A stretch of 64,000 bases of DNA from Pomacea canaliculata (GCF_003073045.1 NC_037596.1:30636184-30700183); one strand, 5' to 3'; positions 22,416 to 35,410 are shown, counted from the first letter of the stretch. Program-made: numbers and translations. The notes: generated from the letters alone by a model not told the origin.

Positions 22416-22914
22416 GTAGAATGAAAAGATGTTACTGATTACAAATACATTTGCTGAAACTTTAGTTAGCTTTAGCATCAGTAATGGCTGACAGTATCCT
22501 GGCTTACATGAAAAGTAAAGTTTCTGTTATAGTTAACAAGAACTAACCTCTCTTTCATTCTCTATCGCTTTTCATATGTTCATCTCTCCTAATATTTCTC
22601 TTCCTTTTATTATGTATGTTTGTGAGCGTGTAATTGCTCATGCATGGCATGGATATTGTGTAGATATGTGCATACATATATCAACTAAAAAAATATATAT
22701 ATAAATGTGCATATGTTTGTATGTGTGAGCACGCGGGATGTTTGTACCAAACTATGGAATCAGACCTTTGCTGCTATAATCGTAGTATAGTAGAATTTTT
22801 TAAAACTGTGATTACTACACTTTTTCTAAAATGTACCTTTACACAGGTTTGCAGCCAGGATAAGCTTTTCTAACATATCTGTGTACCCATAACTTTAATC
22901 TTTATATTCAACAG

Positions 22915-25900
22915 TCCACGGAATGTGCTGTGTTACCTTCTGGTGGACAAAAATGTTTGCAAAATGGCAGAGACAAACATCTGCCACAGTGATTGCATTT
23001 GCCATCATCTTGATGCTTACACGACCCTCTGTGTATTGTCTATCGATACAAAAGCCAGGTACGTCTAATGTAGGTATGAAAGTCAGAAATCAACCTAGAC
23101 TACGAGGGATGTATGTATCTCAGAAAGATAGCCATGTAGATGTTGTAGTAGAATTCATCATGCCACAGTTTCAGAAACACAGAGCTAGTGGCATGAGTTA
23201 ATAATAATGTAATAATTATTAGAGAATTAATTTTTTTTTCTGTCGCTTTCTTTATTTTTTCATTTTTCAAACGCCGTTTAATAGATAACAATTAAAAGAA
23301 ATAATTTTCTTTCCGTAAACAAAATGGGATCACAAAGTAGTGTTACCAATGAAGACTTTTACATGGTATAAGCATTATAATAAATGAATATTATGTATCA
23401 ACAGCCTTCCAGATCCTAGACTGTGACCCTAATCATCCCTTAGAGTTGGAAAGATCTGTTGTGGCTCATGAGGCTACTTGCATAGGCATCCCCAGAAAGA
23501 ATGATGTCACGTGGTACTTGAAGTGGAGTGAGCCATATATGATGGACTTTGCTGAAGTTGGATACTGCAGTCGCGTCTGCCATTCTGACTGGGAATTCGT
23601 TTCCATTCAAAGACCGACGAAAACAACGAGTGTCATTCGCATCAAGGGCCGCGTGAGGAACCTCGGTCTGTCGGGTATATCTTGCAGAGACTACAACCGC
23701 AAGACTAAACAACAAAAATTCTACAACTGCTCGATAACCGTCAGACAGACAAGTAATATGTTTAAATCCGATGTACTTAATACTCATGTGAAAACCTTCA
23801 ATGAAATGACTTGTTTGCAACTTATTCTAAAAATAATAATGATAATAAAAGAAGGTGCTAATATCTGATTGTATTGGAGAATCATTATTTGACTATCATT
23901 TCTTTGACAATGGTTTATTTCCGTTACAACCGATATATATAGTCTATTTGTATTTACATCCTTTAAAAACTCCAATAATACCTGAAACGGAATACGTACA
24001 ACTATTTACTGTTTAATTGAAAATTTTTCCTTGGTTTTAATTTTCAGTGGTACCTAAACTTGAAGGAGAAGGGATCGACGAAGAAGGGACGACTTCACCA
24101 GATGATTTATTCAAGAAAAGTAAATAGGTTTCGCTTTAAACTGTGGGAATAAATTGTGTATGGTTGGAACATTTAGGTGGCTGGTTAAGTGTCACGACAC
24201 CGCTAGCATCCCTCTTTCACTTTAATCTCTCCTCGGCCGCTCCCTCCCTCTCCAGTCACACCTATTCTTTCTTTCTTCTTTAACACCAAACAGGCACACA
24301 TTCCAGAAACTCTCCTGCACTCAGTACTAGTTCTCTGACTAGGTCCCTGACATAATACCTGAAACGGAATACGTACAACTATTCACTGTTTAATTGTAAA
24401 TTTTCCTTGGTTTTAATTTTCAGGGGCAGCTAAAATTCAAGAAAAAGGGATCGACGAAGAAGGGACGATTTCACCAGATGATTTAATCAAGAAAGGTAAA
24501 TATGTTTTGCTTTAAACTGTGGGAATAAGTTGTGTATGGTTGGAACATTTATAGGTGGCTGGTTGAGTGTCACGACACCGCTAGCATCCCTCTTTCACTT
24601 TCAATCTCTCCTCGCTGGCCGCTCTCTACCTCTCCGGTCACACCTATTCTTTCTTTCTTCTTTAACACCAAACAGGCACACATTCCAGTAACTCCCATCA
24701 CTCACGACTTTCGCCCTCACACGTGCACTCAGTACTAGTTCTCTGACTAGGTCCCTGACATATAATTCCTGAAACGGAATACTTACAACTATTTACTGTT
24801 TAATTGTAAATGTTTCCTTGGTTTTAATTTTCAGGGGCAGCTAAAATGGAAGAGAAAGGGATCGACCAAGAAGGGACGATTTCACCAGATGATCTATTGA
24901 AGAAAGGTAAATATGTTTTGCTTTAAACTGTGGGAATAAGTTGTGTATGGTTGGAACATTTATAGGTGGCTGGTTGAGTGTCTCAGCAATTTGTATCCCC
25001 ACAAATATTTAAAGATGTTTTAAACACGTTTTTATATAAAGCAAGTTTTTATCATTGTAGTATCTTCTTATGTGTAAGAGAGAGAGAAAGAAACAGAGAA
25101 AAAGATGGACAAAGTAATAAAAGAATAAAAGACAAGGAAATGTGTGGGATTTTTTGTTGTTGTTGTTGTTGTTGTTGTCTCAAATATGTCTTATAAATAT
25201 TACTTATTGTGAGGTCGTCAGACATTCCCTGCAGCCTTATCACAAGCCCTTATATAAGTTCCTGTAGTAACTATAACTACAGACAGTAGGTAAGATTTAA
25301 ATTTTACATTTATGGATAGATTGCTTCTACCAAAGATGGCAGATTAAGTTTGGACTCGATTCGCAATATAACTTCTTTAAATATGTCATCTCACAAAGTT
25401 GTTTTCTTGTAGAAATCTACACGAAGAGGACCAATGACTCAGGTACATTTGTGAGAAAGTTATTCTCTGATCTTTGTTTACCTTCGTTCAGCTATGTAGA
25501 TGCTGAGATTAATCCTTATTAAGCTGCAGCGTTTAGTTGTTTATGTTTATTTATTTATGCCTTGAGTAATTTCTCTAGGTTATTTCTTTTTGTGGGGCTT
25601 TAAAACGAAGCAGTTTGTAGACTTCTTGCCACTGTGGTTTAGTCCTCAGCATTTTGTTTGATAATACACTTTTAACCTTTGCATGCTCTGTACTTGTTTT
25701 TACTTCACTAAAATGAAAAATGGAGAGACGTTAGTGATTAGTGGATGGAAGTGACAAAATAAACCTCCTAGTCATATTATAACACTGTGTCATTATCATT
25801 TGTTACTCAATAAAATATATATATATCAATCAACTAAATGAGCTCAGTTAATAAGAGCCTCCTTTAACAAGAAAAAGATTGTTTCTATAATATTATTATT

Positions 25901-26390
25901 TGTATTTTTATGTGTTATTTGTCTCCATGTTAAACTATTTTATTTCTTCTTCTCTGTATTTTAAATTGATTTTTTTTTTCTCTTTGACCATCATTTTATC
26001 TCTTTAAATTGTTTTGTCCACCTGTTATTTTGTCCTCCTCTATTTTTATTAATGGTAATTATTTTCGCACTTGGTTGTGCATGTGAATGAGTGACTGAGT
26101 GTTTTAGCTGAAATGTTTTGGTGTGATTGGTAGAGAGCAATAAGTGAAATGCGTGTCTTGCAGTTCCGTCTACATCTTTCTTTCTCTTATTTGTTCCTTC
26201 ACTTCTATGAACTGATACGAATGCTTCACCAATTTTTCTTTTATCTTTACTTTCCTGAAACACCGAGTTTAGGACACTCCATCTACTTGCAATAACTTTT
26301 CCTTGGTTTTAATTTTAGGGGCACCAGAACTTGAAGAAGAAGGGGCCGACGAAGGAGGGACGACTTCAACAGATGATTTATTGAAGAAAG
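22915..26390 (+). CDS. Gene F: type 1 Ig protein with duplicated acidic repeat exons
   Basis: Exons are 22915-23058 (leader plus signal peptide or anchor, ATG 22953), 23405-23752 (Ig), 24048-24119, 24424-24495, 24835-24906 and 26319-26390. All joins are phase 1. The first exon has a hydrophobic core (VIAFAIILML). The Ig exon has the six-cysteine type 1 pattern: ILDCD, ATCIG, VTWY, YCSRVC, GISC and YNCSITV. Four 72-nt exons each add 24 residues of the form GIDEEGTxSPDDLxKK. A possible 30-nt phase 1 exon at 25413-25442 lies between the third and fourth. No stop codon, membrane segment or polyadenylation site was found for the end of the gene; after the last repeat exon there is only a broken Ig exon. 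F may be secreted with a charged tail, or its 3' end may be lost. Its nearest relative is E. Confidence 0.6.
24048..24906 (+). repeat. Tandem exon-intron duplication coding acidic 24-residue repeats in F
   Basis: Three copies of a 72-nt exon (24048, 24424 and 24835) sit with their introns in a tandem array with steps of 376 and 411 bp. The introns share TTTCCTTGGTTTTAATTTTCAG before each exon and a GTAAATA(G/T)GTTT(C/T)GCTTTAAACTGTGG stretch after it. A fourth, more diverged copy is at 26319-26390. Every exon is phase 1 at both ends, so copies can be added or skipped without breaking the frame. Confidence 0.85.
25148..25179. repeat. GTT microsatellite
   Basis: About eight GTT units in non-coding sequence of the F region. 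Confidence 0.85.
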
Positions 26391-26552
26391 GTAAATAGGT
26401 TTCGCTTTGAACTGTGTTTACGACAAACTTATTTAGCAAAAGCAAACGTGAAAGCAGCTGTAACACTTTTTAATTGAGTTCTATCTAGCGATGTTTACAA
26501 TTGAGTTCTATTTAGAGATGTTTACAATGGTCAATATCCTGTGATTACTTAG

Positions 26553-26721
26553 CATGGACACTACAGAAGACGGTTGGGGCGTCGGTGGTAATCAGACCAC
26601 ATGACAGCAACACTGAGGGGACTTGCAGCATGGATCCCTGTCGACTGATGACTTCTATGAGTACGAAGTGGATCTTCTTCCTGATGACTACCATTCCAAA
26701 GTTACTTTGCACCTGAATTAA
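26553..26721 (+). pseudogene. Broken copy of the second half-exon of Ig type 2
   Basis: The segment follows an acceptor ATTACTTAG and aligns with the last exon of gene G (31740-31910). It is 169 nt against 171. Two single-base losses split it into three frames, which read KTVGASVVIRPHDS, GTCSMD and then DFYEYEVDLLPDDYHSKV before TAA at 26719. The upstream DNA (from about 26440) also matches the last intron of G, but the matching first half-exon was not found. It shows that a G-like gene once ended here and was probably replaced or disrupted by the F repeat exons. Confidence 0.75.
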
Positions 26722-26899
26722 TATTTAGTCTGCATTTGTAAATACACAGTTTATTAAAAGAAATTGGTCTTTGATATTCAATCGTCTGTTTTTTTTTAAG
26801 CTGATGATTTCTTTTTCACCATCTAACTTGAAATCTGATCTTTCGAACCTGTCCAGCTTGAAATAATTCCCAGAACCATAAAGACACATTTCTATGATA

Positions 26900-28942
26900 C
26901 AGTGGAACCTCGGTTAGCGAACGCCTCGGATAGCGAATATTTCGGTTAACGAGCAAAAATTTCGCTAAAAGTTTGTCTCGGATAGCGAACAAAATTTCGG
27001 ATAACGAACAGCCACGTGAACCACACGTGACCGACCAGCATGTCATCATTCGCGCTCGAGACACAGTTACGATCAGTCGTTCCTTATCTATGCGCATCCT
27101 TCTTATTTAGTGATTGTTGTGCTTTATTTTAATAAGATATTCCTCAATCATGGCTCCAAAGAAAAGTCTGTAGAAAAGTCTTTCCCTAACAGTGCAATAG
27201 GCAATAGGAGCCTAAACATGTTCAATGATAATGTGATGTCGTATTACCCAAGAGTTTTACAAAAAAGGCAGAAGCAACAGACACTGGACAAGTTTTTTCC
27301 TTCAACCTCAAAGCGACAGAAAAAGGAAGTTACCCCCCCCCCCGTTTTTACAATGTCACGTCATGGAAGGGCAATCAAAGCAGTAATTCCACCCCTTCCT
27401 CCCCACACCTCCATCCACCCACACCGTCAAAACGACAAGTGTTCTTATGTTTAAATGCTTTCGTTAATGTTTTTATGTTTATTTAACTCCATTTATGTTG
27501 TATTATAACTGTTCTCACACACACACGCACGCACTACATAAACCATTGTGTGCACGTGCCACATACACTGCATTCATGTATGTACTACAACTATGACTAT
27601 ACATGTGCAACACATATTCCATCTGTAAGTACTACAACTCAGCACTACCATGTATATGCCCTAATGTACTACTGTATATGGATTAATTACCATGTGTGTA
27701 CTAATGTACTACAATATATTTATTAATTATTATGTATGGGTACTAATAGACTATTATATATACACACACTAGTGTACTGCTGTGTATATGTAGTACACAT
27801 ACTTCTATGCATGTGTATACACCTTGTGTTTTACGGTATATACTGCTGTACTACTGTATGAAGTTCATGTACTATTTTGTATATGAATGTATCTGGGATA
27901 GCTGGATTTTGAGCAAGAGTTCGGACAGCCAACAGCAAGAAAAATAAGAAAGTCATACAGATAGAACCCTGCTTACGAAGTAAACTTTATGGGACCCTTG
28001 AATTTTCGGGAGAAGGAACAATCGAGAAGTGACCTCCTCTACATGATGAGGAGGAGGGGGATACGTTTCGTGCACCCAGCAACACATTTTGACCGCCTGT
28101 TGCCTTCCAAGTGATGATAAGCATGGAGGGTTTCTTTGTGTGTGAGATGGCCGAGACCAGTAACACCTGTCGTTATGGAGCAGAATTAATTTACCTTCTG
28201 TCAAATTCTACTTGAGGGATTTTATTTTCGTTTTAATAGGAGTCACAAAGCTTTCTTGCTGCATAGAAAACTGTGTGGCATTTAATGATGTTATTATAGA
28301 GGAGTGTGTGGAATTTAATGATTTCAGTTTAGTTGTTGGCATTGCAGGTTCAGTTTATGTCTCTTGCACGTTGAGAAATATTTCATAGCCGGAGCGCTGT
28401 TTAATGTTTGAATGACTGTAGGGGTCTTTCATACAGATTTCACATTAAAGTATATCATAGCGACGCAAATAACATTAACAGTAAAAATATTCACAGACAG
28501 AAGAAAATAAACACAGAGGCTACCGGAGTCGGAAAGTCTTACCCGGTAAAAGACTTTATTTTTTAAGATTTAGAAAACATCCTTAAGAAGATCTTCTGTA
28601 AATTCTTCAGTTATTTGTTTGTACGTTAACTTTGGAAAGATTTACATGCAAGTAAAGAAACTAATGATGGAATAATGTCTAATGATACCAGATAATGATA
28701 CGTTCAAGATAAGACTTGCCGAATTCAAAGTAATCCACCCTTTCCATTCTCAAGATACACTCCCACAAACATCAGCATGTACCGGTCAAGGCCACTCGCA
28801 CAGACGTCAGAGTTGTACATAGCGAGTCATTAGGGGCTGGGAACCAATTAAATCTATTTCCTTTATTTCTTATGGGAAAAACTGTTTCGGATAACGAACA
28901 ACTTTACAGAACGGATTATGTTCGTTAACCGAGGTTCCACTG
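26900..28942 (+). mobile_element. Non-autonomous pogo/Tigger-type DNA transposon, copy 2
   Basis: Same ends and TA flanks (26898-26899 and 28943-28944) as copy 1; length 2043 bp. An ORF at 27110-27454 contains a fused transposase C-terminal fragment with QQTLDKFF at 27275-27298, a full PCNA-interacting (PIP) box of the form Q-x-x-L-x-x-F-F, followed by basic residues (STSKRQKK). The DDE domain is missing. The 27326-28098 segment is absent from copy 1 and includes a TACTA/GTATAT-rich low-complexity stretch (27600-27890). The element inserted into DNA that is duplicated at about 32085-32130, where the site is empty. Confidence 0.9.
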
Positions 28943-29132
28943 TACTGTTACAGCTGTATATTTATGGTAGGACAGACTAGATAAAGTGAAAATTTACATT
29001 AAAGTAAAAAGTGAATGTTGAAGGCGTGAATATTCTTTCTCAAGATAAAGCTAGGCCGACGATGGCATCTTCATATCTAAACTCAAAGATATTCACAATC
29101 ATAGGTTCACAGACACCAACACATTAATCGGT

Positions 29133-29195
29133 GACGACGACGACGACGATGATGATGAGGATGACGATGATGAGAAGGATGATGATGATGACGGT
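29133..29195. repeat. GAC/GAT trinucleotide array upstream of G
   Basis: A mixed GAC, GAT and GAG array about 650 bp upstream of the signal-peptide exon of gene G. Confidence 0.9.
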
Positions 29196-29818
29196 GGTGT
29201 TTTTCATAGGGTAAAACTAATCTGAAGGAAAAAAGAGAAAATCCCAATGAAAAATAACCGTTATAGTAAAAAAAAAAAGGAATGCTAAACTAAATATCAT
29301 TTACGGCAAAAATCTTGTTATTTTACTTTTACCATTTTGGATTTTCGTTTAGAACCATCAAGATTACAATAGTTTTGTAATGTTACTAAATTTTGAAACT
29401 CAAGTTTCCTATAAAAGTAATAGTTCTGTTGTTCCGAGGCTCAGCAAAGACGCGCCATCAAACGTTTGATTATTTCGCTAGTTTTATTTTCTTCTGATGT
29501 CAGAGAATGATTCACTGATATCAATCGTCACTTTCTGAGTTTCTGTATCTTTTAAATTTCATACCTTATTTATTCCCTACATTGCTATGGCAAAGGTTTC
29601 TGTACGCATTTTAAAGCGCTTGGATTCCAAGAGGAAGAATTAAAATACAGTTTGTGAGATGCTTCTCTTAAGTAGGTTGCCGTGGAAAATCTTCACTGGC
29701 TTCTCGTTTTTAAAATTATTTAAGTCTGAATACTTTAATACGCCGCAATTATTATTGCATCACCTTTTTAGAAAATGTATTTTATGAAATCTCGCTTTTT
29801 TTATCTGTTCTGCTGCAG

Positions 29819-31910
29819 GGACCGCTTATAATATAAACTCTTTACAACATGTATGTCGCTGGCCTTGTCATTTTTATAATGATGAACCATTGCTCAGGTA
29901 AGCAAAGTATTTGTCATGCTATGATTTTGCATGCTTTTTTCTTTTTTTTTATGCTGTCTTTATTAATGATGCTTTAATGATGATGTCTATGTACCTTATT
30001 TTAATAAAAGTAATAATAATGTGTTAACGAAGGAAGCATGGCCCCGTTTCCCTGACACTGTAGTTCTGTATATTCTTAAGGAATAGGGCAAGACAACATT
30101 AGAGAATATGATTACAGTAAAATAAATGCACAATCAAGTGTGCTAGCATCTGTCAAGAGAGCACTAGGAGATGGCACTAAGCTTTAGGGGCTCATAATAA
30201 GCAGACGACAGACTTTTTGGGTCAAGGGTCAAGTCAATGATATGTGAGATTTTAATGTTTCATGTTTTGTTCTCGTTCATTCTTAATTTGTTTTGTCATA
30301 CATTTTTATTTCACAGTGTAGACACTTTGTCATTGTGTTGATGGGAGACAAAATGGGTTTAATGAAGAAATTTAAAGAACACTACAACAATCTTTTTTTC
30401 ACAGCAATAAAAATTGAAGGGTGCGGTTCTGATCAGCATCTGGTAGTGGAGCAAGCTCAAAGGTCCTTCGTCTTGACGTGCAAAGAAATCACAGCAGGTT
30501 ATCATGTTACCTGGTTCTTCAGAAAACATCACAAGACCTGGAGCGATTTTATCAGTGCAGCAGTTTGCTACACCTACAATGTACATTGCTATAGATGGCT
30601 GCAGACACTGACAGCTCATCGTATTAACGACTCGGTCATTGAACTTCGCGTCCAAGATGTCTTCCACGAGAGACCCAGCCTTATCCAGGACAGCAGCATC
30701 ACCTGTCGAGAATTTGATGACAACAACAACTTCATGCACGATTACACCTGTAACCTGCACGTGATACGTAAGTGATGAATGACTCATTACTTTGAATTCT
30801 GCTTCTCACTGGCAGGACACGTATCCTGGTGGTTGCTGCGGTTTCCTCGTTGGATGGATGGTTGAAGAAAACTTGAAACTTTGCTTGGAATGTTGCCTCC
30901 CTCACCTTCATCGCTTTAAACTAGAAGATCTATGACTATCTACGACTACGAAAACCTAATGACAAATTTTCTATCGTTTTCATAGTGAACAGGGAGCAAT
31001 AATCAGTTTTCTCCCCAGAGAAATAAGGTATTCTTTTTCTGCTGATTGATCAGGAACTTCAGATATTTAATCGGTGGCTAAATGGTTGAAATTCTATTGT
31101 GAAATCCTATTAAATCAAACTGTTGCTTCATGAAACTAGCTTTATGGAACGTATTAAGTATTCAGACTAGAAAGGCATAAACATTCAAAAATGTATTATC
31201 CATACTAATTTAAAAATAATTTGTCTATCCATAAGTTTTAAGTAGTTAAATAAGCTTCAACATGATGTTTCACTTGTGATATAGCCACTAGTTAGCTGGA
31301 ACACTTTTGGTTTTTTTTTCATCTCTCATTTAATTAAACTTTTTTAAGATGATAAAGAAAACAAAGGTATCGATTGATTTATACTTTTTTTTAAAAAAGA
31401 TGTGGTTTTATATTTATCCAGCCTTTCCATCAATTAACTGCACAGCGGAAATGAAGCCAGATAAATCCTCCCTCTCAGGACATTGTCATGTTACACAAAT
31501 TTACTTCACAGAAAGACTCTACCAGTGCCGGTGGAGCTGGTCTCAAGAGGTAAGTCTTAATATATTGACAGCGACTAAAAACACAGTCATGTAACTATGT
31601 AAACCACACAAATCAGGTAAAGCAGCCGTAACTTTCTTTTAATTTCGATTTAATTGAGTACACGATTCTTTTTTTTCAAAGGAAAATTTGTCAAATCTTT
31701 GAATATGTTTAAAATAGCCAATATGCTTTGATTACTTAGCATGGGGACAATAGAAAGATGATTGGAACCTCAAGGGTCATCCAAACACATGACAGCCATA
31801 CAGGGACTTGCAGCATGGATCTTCCCCTGCCGACCGCAGACTACTATCTATATGGAGTGGATCTTCTTCCTGATCACTTCTATACCAAAGTTACTATCCA
31901 AATTACATAA
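29819..31910 (+). CDS. Gene G: secreted two-Ig protein (four exons)
   Basis: Exons are 29819-29897 (leader plus signal peptide, ATG 29849), 30405-30767, 31422-31549 and 31740-31910 (TAA 31908). Phases are 1, 1 and 0; coding length is 711 nt, or 236 residues. The signal peptide is short (MYVAGLVIFIMMNHCS). Domain 1 is the six-cysteine type 1 form: IEGCG, LTC, VTWF, VCYTYNVHC, SITC and YTCNLHV. Domain 2 is the split type 2 form: INCTAEM, GHCHV and YQCRW, then intron, then GTCSMD, YLYGVDLLPD and KVTIQIT at the very end. No membrane segment or anchor signal follows, so the product should be secreted. It is the only secreted member with both domain types intact, and its domain order matches the first two domains of receptor H. 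Confidence 0.8.
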
Positions 31911-32225
31911 TATTCAAACGGCATTTGTACATCAAAAATTCAATGAAAGAAGCGAGTCTTGGATATCAACCGTTTGTTTTTTTTTTAAGCGAGGGGTTGT
32001 TTTATTGATACTCACTCAGCTTGAAATCTGAACTTTCTAATCTGTCGAAATTAAAATAGTCTAAATCGCAAAACCATAAACACACCTTTCTATGAATGTC
32101 GTACTGATGTAAGTGTATTTTTATTGTATAAGACAGACAAATAAAATGAAAGTTTACATGAATGTAAAAAGTGAATTTCAAGGCGTGAATGGGTTATAAA
32201 AGTAAAGATAGGCCAACGTCTCTAT
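31610..32225. repeat. 3' part of gene G duplicated from 26440-29070
   Basis: The last intron, last exon and 3' flank match 26440-26899 plus 28943-29070 (after removing Tigger copy 2). Shared stretches include AAAGCAGC.GTAACTTT-like intron DNA, the exon itself, a poly-T with CTTGAAATCTGA, and AAAAAGTGAAT..AAGGCGTGAAT downstream. It gives the empty site of the Tigger insertion. Confidence 0.75.
32140..32145 (+). terminator. Possible polyadenylation signal of gene G
   Basis: AATAAA about 230 nt after the stop of G. Confidence 0.4.
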
Positions 32226-35200
32226 CTGAAAAAAATATTTGCTGTATGATGAAACATGCTAATGGGCTTAGTAGCAAGCCTGGAGACCATTTAATTCATG
32301 GGTAAGGAATTCTAGGCACAACCAAACTTTAGCAAAATCATTTACAAAGGTGCCTCTCTTTTAATATTATTTAGTCATCAAGCATCTTGCAGCACAGCGG
32401 GATATTTTATGTAAGCACCTGGAGAAACAGGTTACAAAAAATAAATTAAGAACGTATACTAATAATTTCTCTTTTAGCATCCTTCTTCGTTCTATCACTG
32501 CATAAAATATCTTTTTCACTTTAGATCACCTTCCTATAACATGAATTAAGGACACAAAACAGAAACAAGGGTCCAGTCGGTTACAGTTTATTTGAATAAT
32601 CATTCGTCTGTCTGTCTGTCTGTCTGTCTGTTAAGCTATAGAGCTACAGAATGATATGTTGAGGAAGAGAGAGAAAGAAAGAGATAAAGGCAAGTGACTA
32701 TGCTTTGTCAAAAGCATTTTGCTATAAGAAAACAAAAACAAGCTCTCAATCTCAACACACACGCGCGAACACACACTCACACAAACACTAATTTCAAAAA
32801 TAACATGAGGACTATCCCTTCAATGTTATCTTTTTAACATTTTTGATTGTATATAGCTGTAATTTCTATCTTCGCCAGTAGAGTTTAGAAAAAGTAATTT
32901 TTCATGATTTTTATTTATGAGTCTCTCATTGTCGGTAGAGAATACGGAGCAGTCACTCTTGCAGCCTTGTGCAAAACTGTGTAGTAGTTGTCTCCCTTGT
33001 ACTTGTATTATATACGCGTATTGCATGTATGTGATAGCGTGAGGCACAAAGCCGCTAGGCAAAACTTTTATTTGATTATTTAGTTTTATCTGTGTAGATT
33101 TTTTATTTAACTGTAGTCTGTTATATTAATGGATACTTTACGAATACAAGTTTTCATTGTATACGCTTTACAAAATAACTTCTGGGATAGATTGATATTA
33201 GAATATATTAAGCGAAGTAGAAAGCTGTTGTTTTCCTATTAATAAACTCTTCTAATTCTTCTGCTTCTTTATGTTCTCATATTTATCGTAACTTTTATAT
33301 ACTTATAACATCTCTCTGTATTTCGTTACAAGTGAATCCTTAAGAAATGAAAGCAGTGAGTGCTGTAATCTAAATAAAAAAATGTTAATAGTTCGCGAAC
33401 AAGGAAGATCGGTCCTAGTCTGGTGTTGACAGTTCAACACAGACTCGCACCCATGTTTCTTTTCTATCACTGCTTTGAATACATTTCAAGAGGTACCCTT
33501 CAATTCAGGGGTGAAATACGTTCAAGTGGAGCCCACGGGTGGGTTTGGGTCGTGGTCTTAACATATTGAATGAAGAGAATACTTTTATTGTTCGGCTTTG
33601 GGCTCTTCTCTGTCACACAAACACACGAACCCTATTGATGTCAAACCTCATTGTCTACTCAAACTGAATATACTTCCTGGTCGACAGACGTGCACACTAC
33701 ACACGACTTGACTGACTATGTTTTCGAGTCCCCTAGCTCTTACTTCTCTCTCAAAAACTAGTGTTGGCAGCAACTAAATATAGTATATCCTGTTCTGCTT
33801 TGACTTTATTGCTTTTAACGGGTATTGAAATCAGTTTCTTTCTGTGTTTATTTTTTTCTTTCATTCGCTCTGTTCAGTTTTTTTAATTACAGGTAGAGCA
33901 CTGAAATATATTGTGATAAAGATGTGCTACTTTGGTAAAGGTTGATATTCAATGTTGCAATAATTTCTGTTTTCAAGTTATTAGAAATCTGTTTTAACTT
34001 CTAAAAAACAATTCTACAACGAGTTTGTCTCGCTTTTAACGGATGTCTCTGCCTGGCAGGATGGGATAAAAATTAATGATTATTAACCCGGAAGGCACAG
34101 ATAGTTCGATACTTAAGATACCGGTGAAAAAGTATTCTCGAAATTAAGTTGTTTTTTAATAATATCTCAGAGCTTTTATCTTTTTTCCTACAAAGGAACT
34201 GTCACCGGAAAGCTTCTAAACACGAAGCTGGAAGTGTGCTTTGTTGTTGAGTGAAAAATTGTGTAAATGCTATGTGACTCAGAGCTCTAGTTTGGAGTGC
34301 TTTGTTGATGGATATTACTACTTTGTCCTTGCGTTTGTATGTGTGTGTGCGTGCTAATATGTGTATTCGTGTGTTTGCGTTCACTTTTCATTTGTGCTTT
34401 TTGTGAGTATATTTGTGTGTCTGTGTGTTCGTACTACTTTCTAAATGTGTGCTTACGATTGTGTGTGTGTGTGGACATGTTAAATGTTCATGTTTGTGAA
34501 TTCCTCAAGGGAAAGAGAGAGGGTGTGATACACTTGCAGGGAGTGACAAAAGAGATACAGGGTTTTTAAACTCGGTTTTTTTTTTTTCCCGAGACACTCA
34601 TAATGTGTCCGCTGGCACTCGTCCAGCTGTCATAAGACCAGGAAGATGTCAAATAGTCCTTGCCAGCAAGGGCGTTCCTCGACAATAAATTTCCTCCACT
34701 TATTATGACAGATAAAAGGTTTTAGACATTTGATAAATTATGTACAGCTGTTACATTCTTGAACAGCATAAATTTTGACACACATGGAGAAAAAGACACA
34801 CATACACACGCAGAAACAAGACAAAAATAATTGTGAAATACTTTCAACATAAACTTACTATACATAATGTATTTGTACACACAAATGCGGTTACCATCAT
34901 GTGGTGATGGTTGTTTTTCGTTCCTGTTACAGAGCATCACGTACTGTAAGCCTCTTGTTCCTATCCTACTCACTTTAAGTGACTTTTTCCTCTAACACCA
35001 TCACTCGAGTGAATTTGTACATGAGTGCACTCTTACCCGATAAAAATTCCACTCAGGTTATTTTAGACATGCCTACATTGGGAAACGCTTGAAAATAATT
35101 GCTACAATATAAACAGCGTCTGTTGAATTATGAATATTTAGTCATCCTCTTGAAGGACTAAACTCAATTTTCTATAACTTACTATTATTGACCTCTTGTG

Positions 35201-35410
35201 CATTACAAGTGTAGTATCGTTAAAAGTGTCATAATTAATCTTTGAAATTGTTAGAACGAACATTACCACTAGCAACCACACAACTACAACAAGCAGAGCT
35301 TATCTCTTTTTGCTTATTATTTAATTGCATAACCTTTCTACTTCCTCATTGCTCTAAAGCAAACACTTTAGCAATAACATGTCATAGCCACGTGATTGGT
35401 CACTGGGGTG
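32226..35410. other. Intergenic stretch after gene G
   Basis: Nothing gene-like was recognised. It contains a CTGT microsatellite (32607-32633), GA-rich and CA-rich patches around 32660-32790, and a GT-rich stretch (34335-34480) that opens long spurious frames. Confidence 0.55.
32607..32633. repeat. CTGT microsatellite
   Basis: About seven TCTG units. Confidence 0.9.

Noticed and set aside
2125-31910. Classification as FREP or other lectin-type gastropod immune genes
   Set aside because: No fibrinogen, C-type lectin or galectin exon was found near any Ig exon.
34339-34569. Cys/Val-rich frame with signal-peptide-like look
   Set aside because: It is driven by a GT-rich low-complexity stretch.
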